A stretch of DNA of 64,000 nucleotides from Murimonas intestini (GTDB lineage Bacteria > Bacillota > Clostridia > Lachnospirales > Lachnospiraceae), in the NCBI GenBank assembly GCA_003148945.1, contig QGGY01000006.1, positions 248,001 to 312,000 on the forward strand. The letters are read 5' to 3'. The notes under the pieces are model-generated. The model made no database searches. It saw only the letters and a program-made list of their open reading frames with translations, and was not told where the DNA came from. Below are positions 9,430 to 17,265 of the stretch, one piece after another. Within the stretch, counting starts at the first letter, position 1, and each line of letters starts with the position of its first letter. A program made the translations under genes and the position numbers.

Positions 9430-11148
9430 TCAGTCCTCTGCCAGCACAAGGCTCTCATAGGGCCGCAGTACATATTCTATGGCATCTGCCCTGTCCCGCC
9501 GTCCTTCCCCGGAACCTTTTACATTTCCTTCCCCGTCTCTGTCCCCATAGCTGGCGCTGACAACCTTGTTAAAACGTTTCTCTGCAGTTACGCTCTCCTG
9601 ACGTTTTCCGAAATTATTTAAAACCAGCAGGCCCCTGCCATCCTTTTCCCTGACATAGCAGATGGTATCGCCCTCTGACTCACAAGGCCTGAATTCCCCT
9701 TCTGTGATGATGTCTGCATATCTGCCCTCTTTCCTCAGGCTTACCAGCTTCCTGTAATACTGAAGTACAGATGTCTCATCCCGGCTCTCTGCATTGACAT
9801 TTATATGCTCATAGTTGGGATTAACCTTCAGCCATACATTGTCTGCACTGGAAAATCCGGCATTTTTTCCATTGTCCCACTGCATGGGAGTCCTGCTGTT
9901 ATCTCTGCTCCTTCTGCTCACAGCATTCCAGGCCTCATCCTCTGTCATTCCATATTCCAGGGCCCGTTTATACTGGTCTGCGGTAGCGATATCATCATAA
10001 TCTGCCAGACTGTCCATGTTGATATTTGTCATACCGATCTCCTGGCCCTGATAGATAAACGGCGTGCCCCTCAGAAGCATATACAGCGTGGCCAGCATCT
10101 TCTTGCTGTGATCATTTATATCCTCCGGCGGCAGATATTTATTTACAGATCTGGGCTGGTCATGGTTTTCCAGATAAAGCGCTCCCCATCCACACTTCTG
10201 TGTTTCCAGCTGGGAATGAAAGATATTCTCTCTTAAGTCTGCCGTGGTCCATCCTGTATCCAGATACCACTCTCCTGTCTTTGGGATATCTATATCGGCA
10301 TAGCTGAAATCAAATACCATAGAAAAGAAACCATCCTTTCCGATAAATTCCTCCAGTTCATCATCTGATACACTCACTTCAGCCACTGTCATACTGTTGT
10401 GGGGCTTAAATGCCCTGTCCCTCAGCTCCGCCAGATATTTCTCTATCCCCGGCTGGTTCAGTATATACGTCCCCGCATAAGAGAGTCCGTCTTCTCCATC
10501 GGGCTGATAACGGCTGATATCCAGGTTTTTCTTCAGATTTCCTATTGCATCCACCCTGAAGCCTCCCAGCCCTTTATCCAGCCAGTAATTCACCATGTTT
10601 ATTATCTCATCTCTTACCTTCTCATTCTCCCAGTTCAGGTCAGGCTGTTTCTTCCCAAAGGCGTGGAAATAATATCTTGAGCCGTCTCCCACAGGCTCCC
10701 AGGCTGAACCGCCAAAATAGGAACGGAGATTATCAGGCGGCCCTCCATCCCTGCCGTCCCTGAAAATATAATATCCTGCGTATTCACCTTCAGGGTCCTC
10801 CAATGCCCTTTTAAACCATTCGTGCTCATCAGAGGTGTGGTTCACTACAAGGTCCATGAGGATCTTCATTCCCCGCCTGTCAGCTTCCCTTATAAGTTCA
10901 TCCATATCTTCATCTGTCCCAAAGCAGGGATCAATATGATAGTAGTCAGAGATGTCGTAACCATTGTCATCCATGGGCGAGCAGTATACAGGACATACCC
11001 ACAGCACATCCGCCCCCAGCCACTTCAGATAATCCAGCCTCTCTGTAATCCCCTTAATATCTCCGCTCCCGTCACCGTCCGCATCCCTGAAGCTCTTAGG
11101 GTAAATCTGATAAACAACCGCCTTTTTCCACCATTCCTTCTCCATCAT
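9430..11148 (-). CDS. malL: GH13 alpha-glucosidase (oligo-1,6-glucosidase/maltase type)
   Basis: Cytoplasmic exo-glucosidase releasing glucose from maltose- or isomaltose-type oligosaccharides. The 572 residues start with WWKKAVVYQIYPKSF, typical of the GH13_31 group. Conserved sites are DLVVNHTS (about 99-106), GFRVDA with nucleophile Asp200, acid/base Glu257 in VAEVS and Asp330 in ENHDQPR. The residue after Asp200 is Ala. The 1,6-specific enzymes often have Val and the 1,4-specific ones Thr at this place, so linkage preference cannot be read off. There is no signal peptide. A strong promoter and a palindromic operator lie just upstream. The gene stands alone, so its importer must be elsewhere. 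The symbol is by similarity of family only. Confidence 0.88.
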   Translation of the reverse strand: MMEKEWWKKAVVYQIYPKSFRDADGDGSGDIKGITERLDYLKWLGADVLWVCPVYCSPMDDNGYDISDYYHIDPCFGTDEDMDELIREADRRGMKILMDLVVNHTSDEHEWFKRALEDPEGEYAGYYIFRDGRDGGPPDNLRSYFGGSAWEPVGDGSRYYFHAFGKKQPDLNWENEKVRDEIINMVNYWLDKGLGGFRVDAIGNLKKNLDISRYQPDGEDGLSYAGTYILNQPGIEKYLAELRDRAFKPHNSMTVAEVSVSDDELEEFIGKDGFFSMVFDFSYADIDIPKTGEWYLDTGWTTADLRENIFHSQLETQKCGWGALYLENHDQPRSVNKYLPPEDINDHSKKMLATLYMLLRGTPFIYQGQEIGMTNINMDSLADYDDIATADQYKRALEYGMTEDEAWNAVSRRSRDNSRTPMQWDNGKNAGFSSADNVWLKVNPNYEHINVNAESRDETSVLQYYRKLVSLRKEGRYADIITEGEFRPCESEGDTICYVREKDGRGLLVLNNFGKRQESVTAEKRFNKVVSASYGDRDGEGNVKGSGEGRRDRADAIEYVLRPYESLVLAED

Positions 11149-11182
11149 CTCTGACTCCTTTCCTGATCACTTCCCGCAGTAT

Positions 11183-11235
11183 TGAAACATGTTTCATTCT
11201 TTCTGTATTATACTCTTGCATCTGCTCAGAGTCAA
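11183..11235 (-). promoter_or_regulatory. promoter and palindromic operator of the alpha-glucosidase gene
   Basis: Minus-strand -35 TTGACT (11230-11235), 17-bp spacer, -10 TATAAT (11207-11212). A perfect 14-bp palindrome TGAAACATGTTTCA (11183-11196) lies just after the expected transcription start. It fits the cre consensus except that the central CG is AT, which suggests a dedicated LacI-family repressor rather than CcpA. The LacI gene at 12348-13328 is a candidate. Confidence 0.7.
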
Positions 11236-11236
11236 G

Positions 11237-11370
11237 AGAACAAAAGTGCGCTTTGTGCACTCCGCGAGCCAATATTATGAATAGCGCAGCTTTTGTTCCG
11301 CGCGCGCAGCTGCGCATCCTCCCGGAGGGTTTTTATTCTATAGGAAACTTCGTTTCCTATAGAATAAAAA
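11237..11370. repeat. composite palindromic intergenic element
   Basis: Most of the 327-bp gap 11149-11475 that is not promoter is palindromic. An imperfect inverted repeat pairs GAACAAAAGTGCGCT near 11237 with AGCGCAGCTTTTGTTC ending near 11300. GC-rich CGCGCGCGCAGCTGCGC follows. Then comes a perfect 19-bp hairpin with a 3-base loop (11330-11348 and 11352-11370). No coding potential was seen. The layout is that of a dispersed repeat or a strong bidirectional terminator. Confidence 0.6.
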
Positions 11371-11371
11371 A

Positions 11372-11413
11372 GCGGCAGACAGAAGACATGTTAAACTGTC
11401 TTTTGTCTGCCGC
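11372..11413 (-). terminator. rho-independent terminator of the lipoprotein gene
   Basis: Near-perfect arms beginning GCGGCAGAC and ending GTCTGCCGC, followed on the minus strand by a T tract (11365-11371), 60 bp after the stop of the lipoprotein gene. Confidence 0.85.
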
Positions 11414-11475
11414 AGCATATTTCTCACTCTCAGCTAAAACATTCCATTGCCTGCCGCGCCAATGACCGCAGAAAA

Positions 11476-12189
11476 TTAATACGGATGGAAATTGCCCTTG
11501 CTGTCAGTTACGCCTTTTTCGCCGAATGTGTAGGAGTTGCCGTTGTCATCTACCCATTCGCCCTTTTCATTCTGCCTTGCAATGATATGATTTCCATTTG
11601 TATCATAGAAATCATAGTAGTCGGGATCTTCAATATCTGATGACGATGAAGTGCCTGACCCTGATGTTCCTGATGAGCCTGAAGAACCTGTTGGCGGGTC
11701 ATAGTAGTATGTGACGCCGTTGCTGTCCTCCACACCTTCTTCATAGAAATAGAATTCTTCGCCGTTGTCGCCTATCCAGTTTCCATTTGAATCTATGTGT
11801 GCATATACTGTATTTCCATTTTTGTCAAAGAACCAGCGCTGTGTATCTTCATCGTTTGAACCGCTGGTGCTTTTAGGTGCACCTGTCTGTGCAGTCTGTC
11901 CGCCTTCTGTACTCTGAGTTCCGTCTGTACCTTGTCCGGCTTCAGTCTGACTGTTAGATTCTGACTGCTGGTTTGATTCTGATTCACCAGGTTTATTTGT
12001 CTCAGACTCTTTGGCCTCTGTAGGCTTTTCCGTGTGCTTCTCTGTAGGAGCCTCGGTCGCTGCCGGCGTCTCCGTCTGCATCTGAGTCTCTGTTGGCTTC
12101 TCTGTCTCTTCTTCTTTGTTACAGCCTCCTATCACACTGGCTGCCGTCAGGGTGAGCGCCAGGAGAACTGCTATCTTACGTTTCTTCAT
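11476..12189 (-). CDS. lipoprotein with Thr/Glu/Ser-rich spacer and a duplicated C-terminal motif
   Basis: Secreted, lipid-anchored protein of 237 residues with no recognised function. A type II signal peptide ends in the lipobox VIGGC with Cys23 as the modified residue. Residues about 25-115 are a disordered spacer of repeated TE-P and QSES units, likely reaching through the cell wall. The C-terminal part holds two related units of about 40 residues. The first runs WFFDKNGNTVYAHIDSNGNW to GVEDSNG, and the second YDFYDTNGNHIIARQNEKGEW to GVTDSKGNFHPY. A Ser/Gly linker separates them. Each unit has Asp/Asn-Gly turns. Own promoter and terminator, so monocistronic. Confidence 0.8.
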   Translation of the reverse strand: MKKRKIAVLLALTLTAASVIGGCNKEEETEKPTETQMQTETPAATEAPTEKHTEKPTEAKESETNKPGESESNQQSESNSQTEAGQGTDGTQSTEGGQTAQTGAPKSTSGSNDEDTQRWFFDKNGNTVYAHIDSNGNWIGDNGEEFYFYEEGVEDSNGVTYYYDPPTGSSGSSGTSGSGTSSSSDIEDPDYYDFYDTNGNHIIARQNEKGEWVDDNGNSYTFGEKGVTDSKGNFHPY

Positions 12190-12252
12190 ATTTATAGCCC
12201 CCTTTGCATAATTATCTGAACTTCCTTCAGCTACGCACTTTCTTACTTCAAC

Positions 12253-12282
12253 ATTTTACACTCTCATTAATCATTCTGTCAA
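12253..12282 (-). promoter_or_regulatory. promoter of the lipoprotein gene
   Basis: Minus-strand TTGACA (12277-12282), 18-bp spacer, TAAAAT (12253-12258), about 65 bp before the start codon. Confidence 0.7.
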
Positions 12283-12347
12283 CTTGTCTCACAAATTATT
12301 CACAAACTTGAGCGAAACTTAAGATTTCCTTCAGGTTATGCGCATAA

Positions 12348-13328
12348 TCAGGTGGTCTTTCCGTACCTGAGAGTCACGGGAATCCTCACGTCTGTCTCCT
12401 TGGGCCGCTGTTTTTCCAGCAGCCGTGCCATGATCTCCACCACCTTCTCTGCCATTTTTTCTACAGGCTGCACCACGGAAGTAAGTTCTCTGCCATTCAT
12501 ATCAGCCGCATAAGTTCCGTCAAATGCCACAGCACAGAATTCCCCCGGCACCTTTTTTCCTGACTCCAGCGCCGCATTTACAAAAGCAGCGGCAACCATA
12601 TCGGCCGCCATCACTCCGTCCGCCTCAGGGTATTCCCTCAGCAGCCTTCTGGCTTCCTCTGTGTAGACCTCCATATCAGGGCTGTTCCAGCTGATGCTTA
12701 TCCTCCTGCTCTCTATGCCGTGTTCCCCGAGGATCCGCTCCAGCTCCAGATGGCTCTCAAAGGAAACCACCCTGTCAGCCTTCTCTTCATCACACAGGTG
12801 AAGGACAAGTCTGCATCCATTCCGTATAAACTCCTCAGCTGCCAGTTTTCCCCCCATCCTGTGGTCGGCAGTGACTAACGGAATACTGTCATTTACGTAA
12901 TAATCCAGCATGACCACGGGTTTTTCAAGGGCTGCATACTCTTCTCTGTCCAGGCTGCTCACAGCCATAATGATGCCGTCCACAATATTGGATTTTAAAA
13001 AGCCTAGATATTCCCGTTCTCTCTCTGTCTCACCGGAGGTACTGCAGAGCATAAGCTTATATCCCCTGAAAAACAGCTGGTTCTCTATACAGTCCGCCAG
13101 GGATGCAAAAAAAGGATGCCGGATACTTGGCACCAGCATAGCCACTATACCGGCTCTCTGGCGGAACATACCACGGGCAAGCTCATTTGGAATATAGTCC
13201 AGCTCTCTCATCGCATATTCTATCTTTTTCCTTGTCTCAGGGGCTACTGAGGCTGTGCCGTTCATCACCCTTGATACTGTGCAGGCAGCTACCCCCGCTC
13301 TCTTAGCTACTTCCCTGATGCTCGCCAA
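12348..13328 (-). CDS. LacI-family transcriptional regulator
   Basis: DNA-binding sugar-responsive regulator of 326 residues. The N-terminal LacI helix-turn-helix reads ASIREVAKRAGVAACTVSRV, with the hinge helix near 50-58. The effector domain is of the periplasmic binding protein type. The reading frame is open further upstream, but the canonical LacI start is Leu-Ala-Ser-Ile, a TTG at 13328 with GAGGTG seven bases before it, so TTG is taken as the start. It is divergent from the CBM9-like gene and nagBA, and 1.2 kb from the GH13 gene. Either may be its target. The effector is unknown. Confidence 0.9.
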   Translation of the reverse strand: MASIREVAKRAGVAACTVSRVMNGTASVAPETRKKIEYAMRELDYIPNELARGMFRQRAGIVAMLVPSIRHPFFASLADCIENQLFFRGYKLMLCSTSGETEREREYLGFLKSNIVDGIIMAVSSLDREEYAALEKPVVMLDYYVNDSIPLVTADHRMGGKLAAEEFIRNGCRLVLHLCDEEKADRVVSFESHLELERILGEHGIESRRISISWNSPDMEVYTEEARRLLREYPEADGVMAADMVAAAFVNAALESGKKVPGEFCAVAFDGTYAADMNGRELTSVVQPVEKMAEKVVEIMARLLEKQRPKETDVRIPVTLRYGKTT

Positions 13329-13598
13329 AATATACACCTCTTTTAAATTTGCATTCAAGATAATACGTTGCATCTATCTTACCATATACATTTTCCTGTG
13401 TAAAGCTGCGTAACAATTTCACATAATTTATAAACGCACAGACCTGCTGAATAATTGCCACAATTTTTACCAACCCCGTTTTGAAAAATTGATTCTTTTT
13501 TTCTTTCTAATAGTATGATACACTGTTTTTACCAGGCGGTTTTCTGAAATATGTTCAGATTTTCCGCATAAATATCTAAGTATACAAGGAGAAAAATT

Positions 13599-14204
13599 AT
13601 GGAGTATGAAATCCATCGCATTTCTTCAAAGGAAGAGATTGACAGCTGTCCTGTATTTTATGTAGATCAGTACAACTGGGGAGGCACATACCGTCCCAGG
13701 ACATATGGCCATCTCGCTTTTCTGCCGGGAACAGGTTTCTATGTAAAAATGATATGTGAAGAAAAAGACCCGGTGAGAATCTACAAAAATGTGAATGACC
13801 CGGTCCATCTTGACAGTACTATGGAAGCTTTTTTCCAGTTTTATCCCCTGGAACGTCCTGACTGCTATCTGAACTTTGAAGCAAATGCCAACGGTGCCCT
13901 TCATGCCAAATATGGCGATGGACGGAAGGACCGCAGTATATACCCTGACAGCCTTTATGAGGCCTGCTGCTGCAGAGGCCGGATTTTTGAAGATCACTGG
14001 ACTCTCGAGCTGACTGTGCCCCTGGAGCTTATACAGTATGTCTACGGCCACTCAGATTTTGACACAGGCTCTGTCATTACCTGTAATTTCTACAAAATAA
14101 AGGAAAGTGAAGGGAATACTCATTTTGCAAGCTTCACAAAAATAGTCAATGAAACCCCAGATTTTCACTTGCCCCGGTATTTTGCAGCCGCTATACTTAG
14201 ATAA
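13599..14204 (+). CDS. CBM9-like carbohydrate-binding family protein
   Basis: Soluble 201-residue protein resembling the carbohydrate-binding family 9-like (DUF1083) group. Characteristic features are DQYNWGG near residue 25, the aromatic-rich strands ECFLNF-like (here EAFFQFYPLERPDCYLNFEANANG) and a C-terminal SFTKIVNETPDFHLPRYF. No signal peptide is visible, so it would act in the cytoplasm, where family 9-like stand-alone proteins have no proven role. AGGAG precedes the ATG. It lies 91 bp before nagB on the same strand with a structured element between. Confidence 0.7.
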   Translation: MEYEIHRISSKEEIDSCPVFYVDQYNWGGTYRPRTYGHLAFLPGTGFYVKMICEEKDPVRIYKNVNDPVHLDSTMEAFFQFYPLERPDCYLNFEANANGALHAKYGDGRKDRSIYPDSLYEACCCRGRIFEDHWTLELTVPLELIQYVYGHSDFDTGSVITCNFYKIKESEGNTHFASFTKIVNETPDFHLPRYFAAAILR

Positions 14205-14215
14205 TACGGTAAGGG

Positions 14216-14259
14216 TGCAAAAATCCCATCACGCAGGCGTTTTTAAACGGATTTTTGCA
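14216..14259 (+). ncRNA. candidate leader hairpin upstream of nagB (same element as before the AraC gene)
   Basis: Outer 11-bp stem TGCAAAAATCC (14216-14226) with GGATTTTTGCA (14249-14259). The inner stem is ACGC-AG-GCGT (14231-14240). The same outer stem occurs at 36845-36889 with a different but paired inner stem. It ends 36 bases before the nagB start. Confidence 0.55.
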
Positions 14260-14295
14260 GAAAGGAAACCTATTTAACAGAAAAGGAGAACTATC

Positions 14296-15021
14296 ATGAA
14301 AGTTTGTATAACAAAAAATTATGAAGACATGAGCAGAAAAGCTGCCAACATCATCTTTTCACAGATCATCACCAAGCCTGACTGTGTGCTTGGCCTCGCA
14401 ACAGGTTCATCACCTGTGGGAACATATAAGGAGCTTATTAAAAGCTACGAAAATGGTGATCTTGACTTCTCTGCAGTTACAAGTGTAAACCTGGACGAGT
14501 ACAGAGGCCTTTCCGGTGACAGCGACCAGAGCTACCGGTATTTCATGAACCACAATCTTTTTGACCATGTCAATATCAACAAAGCTCATACATATGTGCC
14601 TGACGGGAAAGAACCGGATGCTGACAAGGCATGCAAAGCCCATGACGATATTATAAATGAAGTCGGCGGCATTGATCTGCAGCTTCTCGGACTGGGACAT
14701 AACGGCCATATCGGATTTAATGAGCCGAGTGATGTTTTCCCCAAGGGAACACATTGTGTAGACTTAACAGAGAGTACGATCGAAGCAAATAAAAGATTCT
14801 TTGAATCTGAATCAGATGTTCCCCGCCAGGCATATACCATGGGTATTCAGAACATCATGATGGCCCGCAAGATCCTGGTAGTTGTAAGCGGCGCTGACAA
14901 AGCAGCTATCCTCAAAAAAGTGGTAGACGGCCCTGTGACACCTCAGGTTCCTGCATCTATCCTCCAGTTCCATCCTGATGTGACCATCATTGCCGACGAA
15001 GCTGCTGCAGCTGAGCTCTAA
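14296..15021 (+). CDS. nagB: glucosamine-6-phosphate deaminase
   Basis: Converts glucosamine 6-phosphate to fructose 6-phosphate and ammonia, feeding amino sugars into glycolysis. The 241 residues match the monomeric Gram-positive NagB. Motifs are the phosphate loop LATGSSPVGTY, the substrate segment VNLDEYRGL (Asp general base) and the active-site GLGHNGHIGFNEP. The long C-terminal allosteric tail of Escherichia coli NagB is absent. AGGAG precedes the ATG. nagA follows after 42 bp, so the two form an operon for N-acetylglucosamine use. The structured leader suggests regulation at RNA level. Confidence 0.96.
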   Translation: MKVCITKNYEDMSRKAANIIFSQIITKPDCVLGLATGSSPVGTYKELIKSYENGDLDFSAVTSVNLDEYRGLSGDSDQSYRYFMNHNLFDHVNINKAHTYVPDGKEPDADKACKAHDDIINEVGGIDLQLLGLGHNGHIGFNEPSDVFPKGTHCVDLTESTIEANKRFFESESDVPRQAYTMGIQNIMMARKILVVVSGADKAAILKKVVDGPVTPQVPASILQFHPDVTIIADEAAAAEL

Positions 15022-15063
15022 AAAGTTATAATTTTAGAAGAGAAATAAGGAGAATTAGTAACT

Positions 15064-16203
15064 ATGATTATCAAAAATGCAATGGTATTCACTGAACGGG
15101 GCGGCTTTAAGACAAAAGATATCTGCATGAGAGACGGGCTGTTTATTGACAGTGAGATGGCTGCTGCAGACCCGGATGAAGAAGTTATTGAAGCCGATGG
15201 CCTTTATGCCGTCCCCGGCCTTACAGACCTGCATTTCCACGGCTGCGTAGGCTATGATTTCTGTGACGGGACCCACGAGGCTTTCAGGGCTATCGCTGAT
15301 TATGAAGCTGCAAACGGCATCACCAGCATCGTCCCGGCTACTATGACCTTCAGTGAGGAAAAGCTGACAGAGATCTGCTCTGCTGCCGCTTCCTATAAAA
15401 GCGAGACAGGCGCCATCCTCTGCGGCATAAATATGGAAGGGCCGTTTATCTGCCCGGCCAAAAAGGGCGCTCAGAACGGCCAGTATATCCATAAACCTGA
15501 TATCGGAATGTTTAAACGTCTCCAGGCCGCATCCGGCAGCCTGGTGAAGCTGGTGGATATTGCTCCTGAAGTGGAAGGCTCCATGGAATTTATCGAGGCT
15601 CTTCACAATGAAGTGGGTATTTCCCTGGCCCATACAACAGCTGATTATGATACTGCCCTGAAGGCATACAATGCCGGTGCAAGACAGGCCACACATCTGT
15701 ACAACGCTATGCCTGCGTTTTCACACAGAGCTCCCGGAGTGATAGGTGCGGCATGTGACAGCCCCCACTGCAGAGTGGAATTGATCTGTGACGGCGTCCA
15801 TATCCATCCCAGTGTAGTCCGCACCACTTTCAAGATGTTCGGAGATGACAGGATTATCCTGATCAGTGACAGTATGATGGCTACAGGACTCACAGACGGG
15901 GATTATTCTCTGGGCGGCCAGGCAGTCAAGGTAGTCGGAAATCTGGCTACACTTGCGGACGGAACGATCGCAGGCTCTGCCACAAACCTGATGGACTGCG
16001 TCCGCACCGCTGTAAAGAAGATGGGTATCTCCCTGGAATCAGCGATCAAGTGCGCAGCTGTCAATTCTGCAAAGGCAGCCGGCATCTATGACAAATACGG
16101 AAGCATCACCCCTGGAAAGATTGCCAACCTGGTCCTTCTGGACAAGGATCTGAAACTGGCAGGCGTCTATCTGAGAGGAAAAAAATACCCTGAGGCAGAA
16201 TAA
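15064..16203 (+). CDS. nagA: N-acetylglucosamine-6-phosphate deacetylase
   Basis: Removes acetate from N-acetylglucosamine 6-phosphate to give the NagB substrate. The 379 residues form an amidohydrolase-type barrel. HFHG near residue 58 carries the HxH metal pair. NMEGPF has the metal-ligand Glu, and AHTTA and THLYNAM carry the His ligands. The catalytic Asp is in LISDSMMATG. AAGGAG lies before the ATG. It is the last gene of the nagBA operon, followed by a terminator. Confidence 0.96.
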   Translation: MIIKNAMVFTERGGFKTKDICMRDGLFIDSEMAAADPDEEVIEADGLYAVPGLTDLHFHGCVGYDFCDGTHEAFRAIADYEAANGITSIVPATMTFSEEKLTEICSAAASYKSETGAILCGINMEGPFICPAKKGAQNGQYIHKPDIGMFKRLQAASGSLVKLVDIAPEVEGSMEFIEALHNEVGISLAHTTADYDTALKAYNAGARQATHLYNAMPAFSHRAPGVIGAACDSPHCRVELICDGVHIHPSVVRTTFKMFGDDRIILISDSMMATGLTDGDYSLGGQAVKVVGNLATLADGTIAGSATNLMDCVRTAVKKMGISLESAIKCAAVNSAKAAGIYDKYGSITPGKIANLVLLDKDLKLAGVYLRGKKYPEAE

Positions 16204-16220
16204 CACCCAGGATAAATTTA

Positions 16221-16267
16221 AAAAGGCAGAAGCACACAGGAAGGATATCCCGGTGCTTCTGCCTTTT
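16221..16267. terminator. terminator after nagA, also usable by degV
   Basis: Perfect 15-bp arms AAAAGGCAGAAGCAC (16221-16235) and GTGCTTCTGCCTTTT (16253-16267), with outer A and T tracts, between two convergent genes. Confidence 0.85.
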
Positions 16268-16303
16268 GTATTTGTCTGTGTCAGCCTTGCCTGCGGACAC
16301 TTA

Positions 16304-17170
16304 TCACACTATCTTCTTAGAACATGTAAGCGCTATGATGCCACTCCCAATATGACAGGCTACACTCAGAGATATTGGATCCATTGTCACTTCCATATCC
16401 GGAAATGTCTCCTTAACTTCAGCAAGCCATTCCTGTGCCTCCTCCATATTTCCGCCATATGCGGCAGCAAGGCACATCTGTCCTTTTTCCTTATATTCTC
16501 TAAAGCGTGTATCCAGGTCATTTTTAATCGCATCCAGAATGATCCGCTTAGCCTTGGCCTTGCCTCTGACCTTTGAAAATGCATCCAGCTTGTCGCCCTG
16601 GATCTGAAGTACCGGCTTCAGATTAATGATCGTCCCTATCGCAGCAGCAGCCGGAGTGATCCTGCCGCCCTTCTTCAGGTATTTCAGTGTCTCAAGAGTG
16701 AGATAAATGCTGGATTCCTTTTTCTCCTTCTCAAGAATAGTTTTGATCTCCTCCGCTGTCCTGCCCTGCCTCACAAGTTCCATGGCATCCATGACAGACT
16801 GCTTCTGAGTTACAGAAATACGCTGGTTGTCCACCACCTGGACTTTTCCGTCATAATCTCTGGACAGACTCATGGCAGTAGCGCAGGACGCACTCAGACC
16901 GCTTGACATGGGTATATGAACGACAGCCTCATATTCTTCCAGCACTCTGTCCCACAGTTCCATCACATCTGCCGGCGCAGGCTGTGAAGTTGAAATATCA
17001 GCATCTTCCTCAAGCCTTGCATAAAAATCTTCCTGGGTCAGCGTAATGCCTTCCAGAAACATCTCACCGTTAATAAAAAACGGCATAGGGAGTACAAATA
17101 CTCCCAGCTCTCCGGCCTGTTCCTGAGTGATGCCGCTGTTACTGTCCGTTACAATCGCTATTTTTTTCAT
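16304..17170 (-). CDS. DegV family fatty-acid-binding protein (FakB type)
   Basis: DegV proteins bind a fatty acid. The FakB members present it to the kinase FakA for phosphorylation and phospholipid synthesis. The 288 residues begin with KKIAIVTDSNSGIT, the family N-terminus. The lipid head-group Ser lies in the SSGLSAS segment near residue 95. KYLKKGGRI near 165 is also typical. No FakA gene is visible nearby. GGAAGG lies before the ATG at 17170. Chain preference cannot be told from sequence. Confidence 0.88.
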   Translation of the reverse strand: MKKIAIVTDSNSGITQEQAGELGVFVLPMPFFINGEMFLEGITLTQEDFYARLEEDADISTSQPAPADVMELWDRVLEEYEAVVHIPMSSGLSASCATAMSLSRDYDGKVQVVDNQRISVTQKQSVMDAMELVRQGRTAEEIKTILEKEKKESSIYLTLETLKYLKKGGRITPAAAAIGTIINLKPVLQIQGDKLDAFSKVRGKAKAKRIILDAIKNDLDTRFREYKEKGQMCLAAAYGGNMEEAQEWLAEVKETFPDMEVTMDPISLSVACHIGSGIIALTCSKKIV

Positions 17171-17265
17171 TATTAACCTTCCTCGATCTCAATACTCACA
17201 GATTTCTTACCGATTTGTTTCTGCTTACAGCTATCATATCATTGTACCGGACTTACTCAAACATT

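Noticed and set aside
11183-11196. A CcpA cre site
   Set aside because: The central CG, essential in the cre consensus, is replaced by AT.
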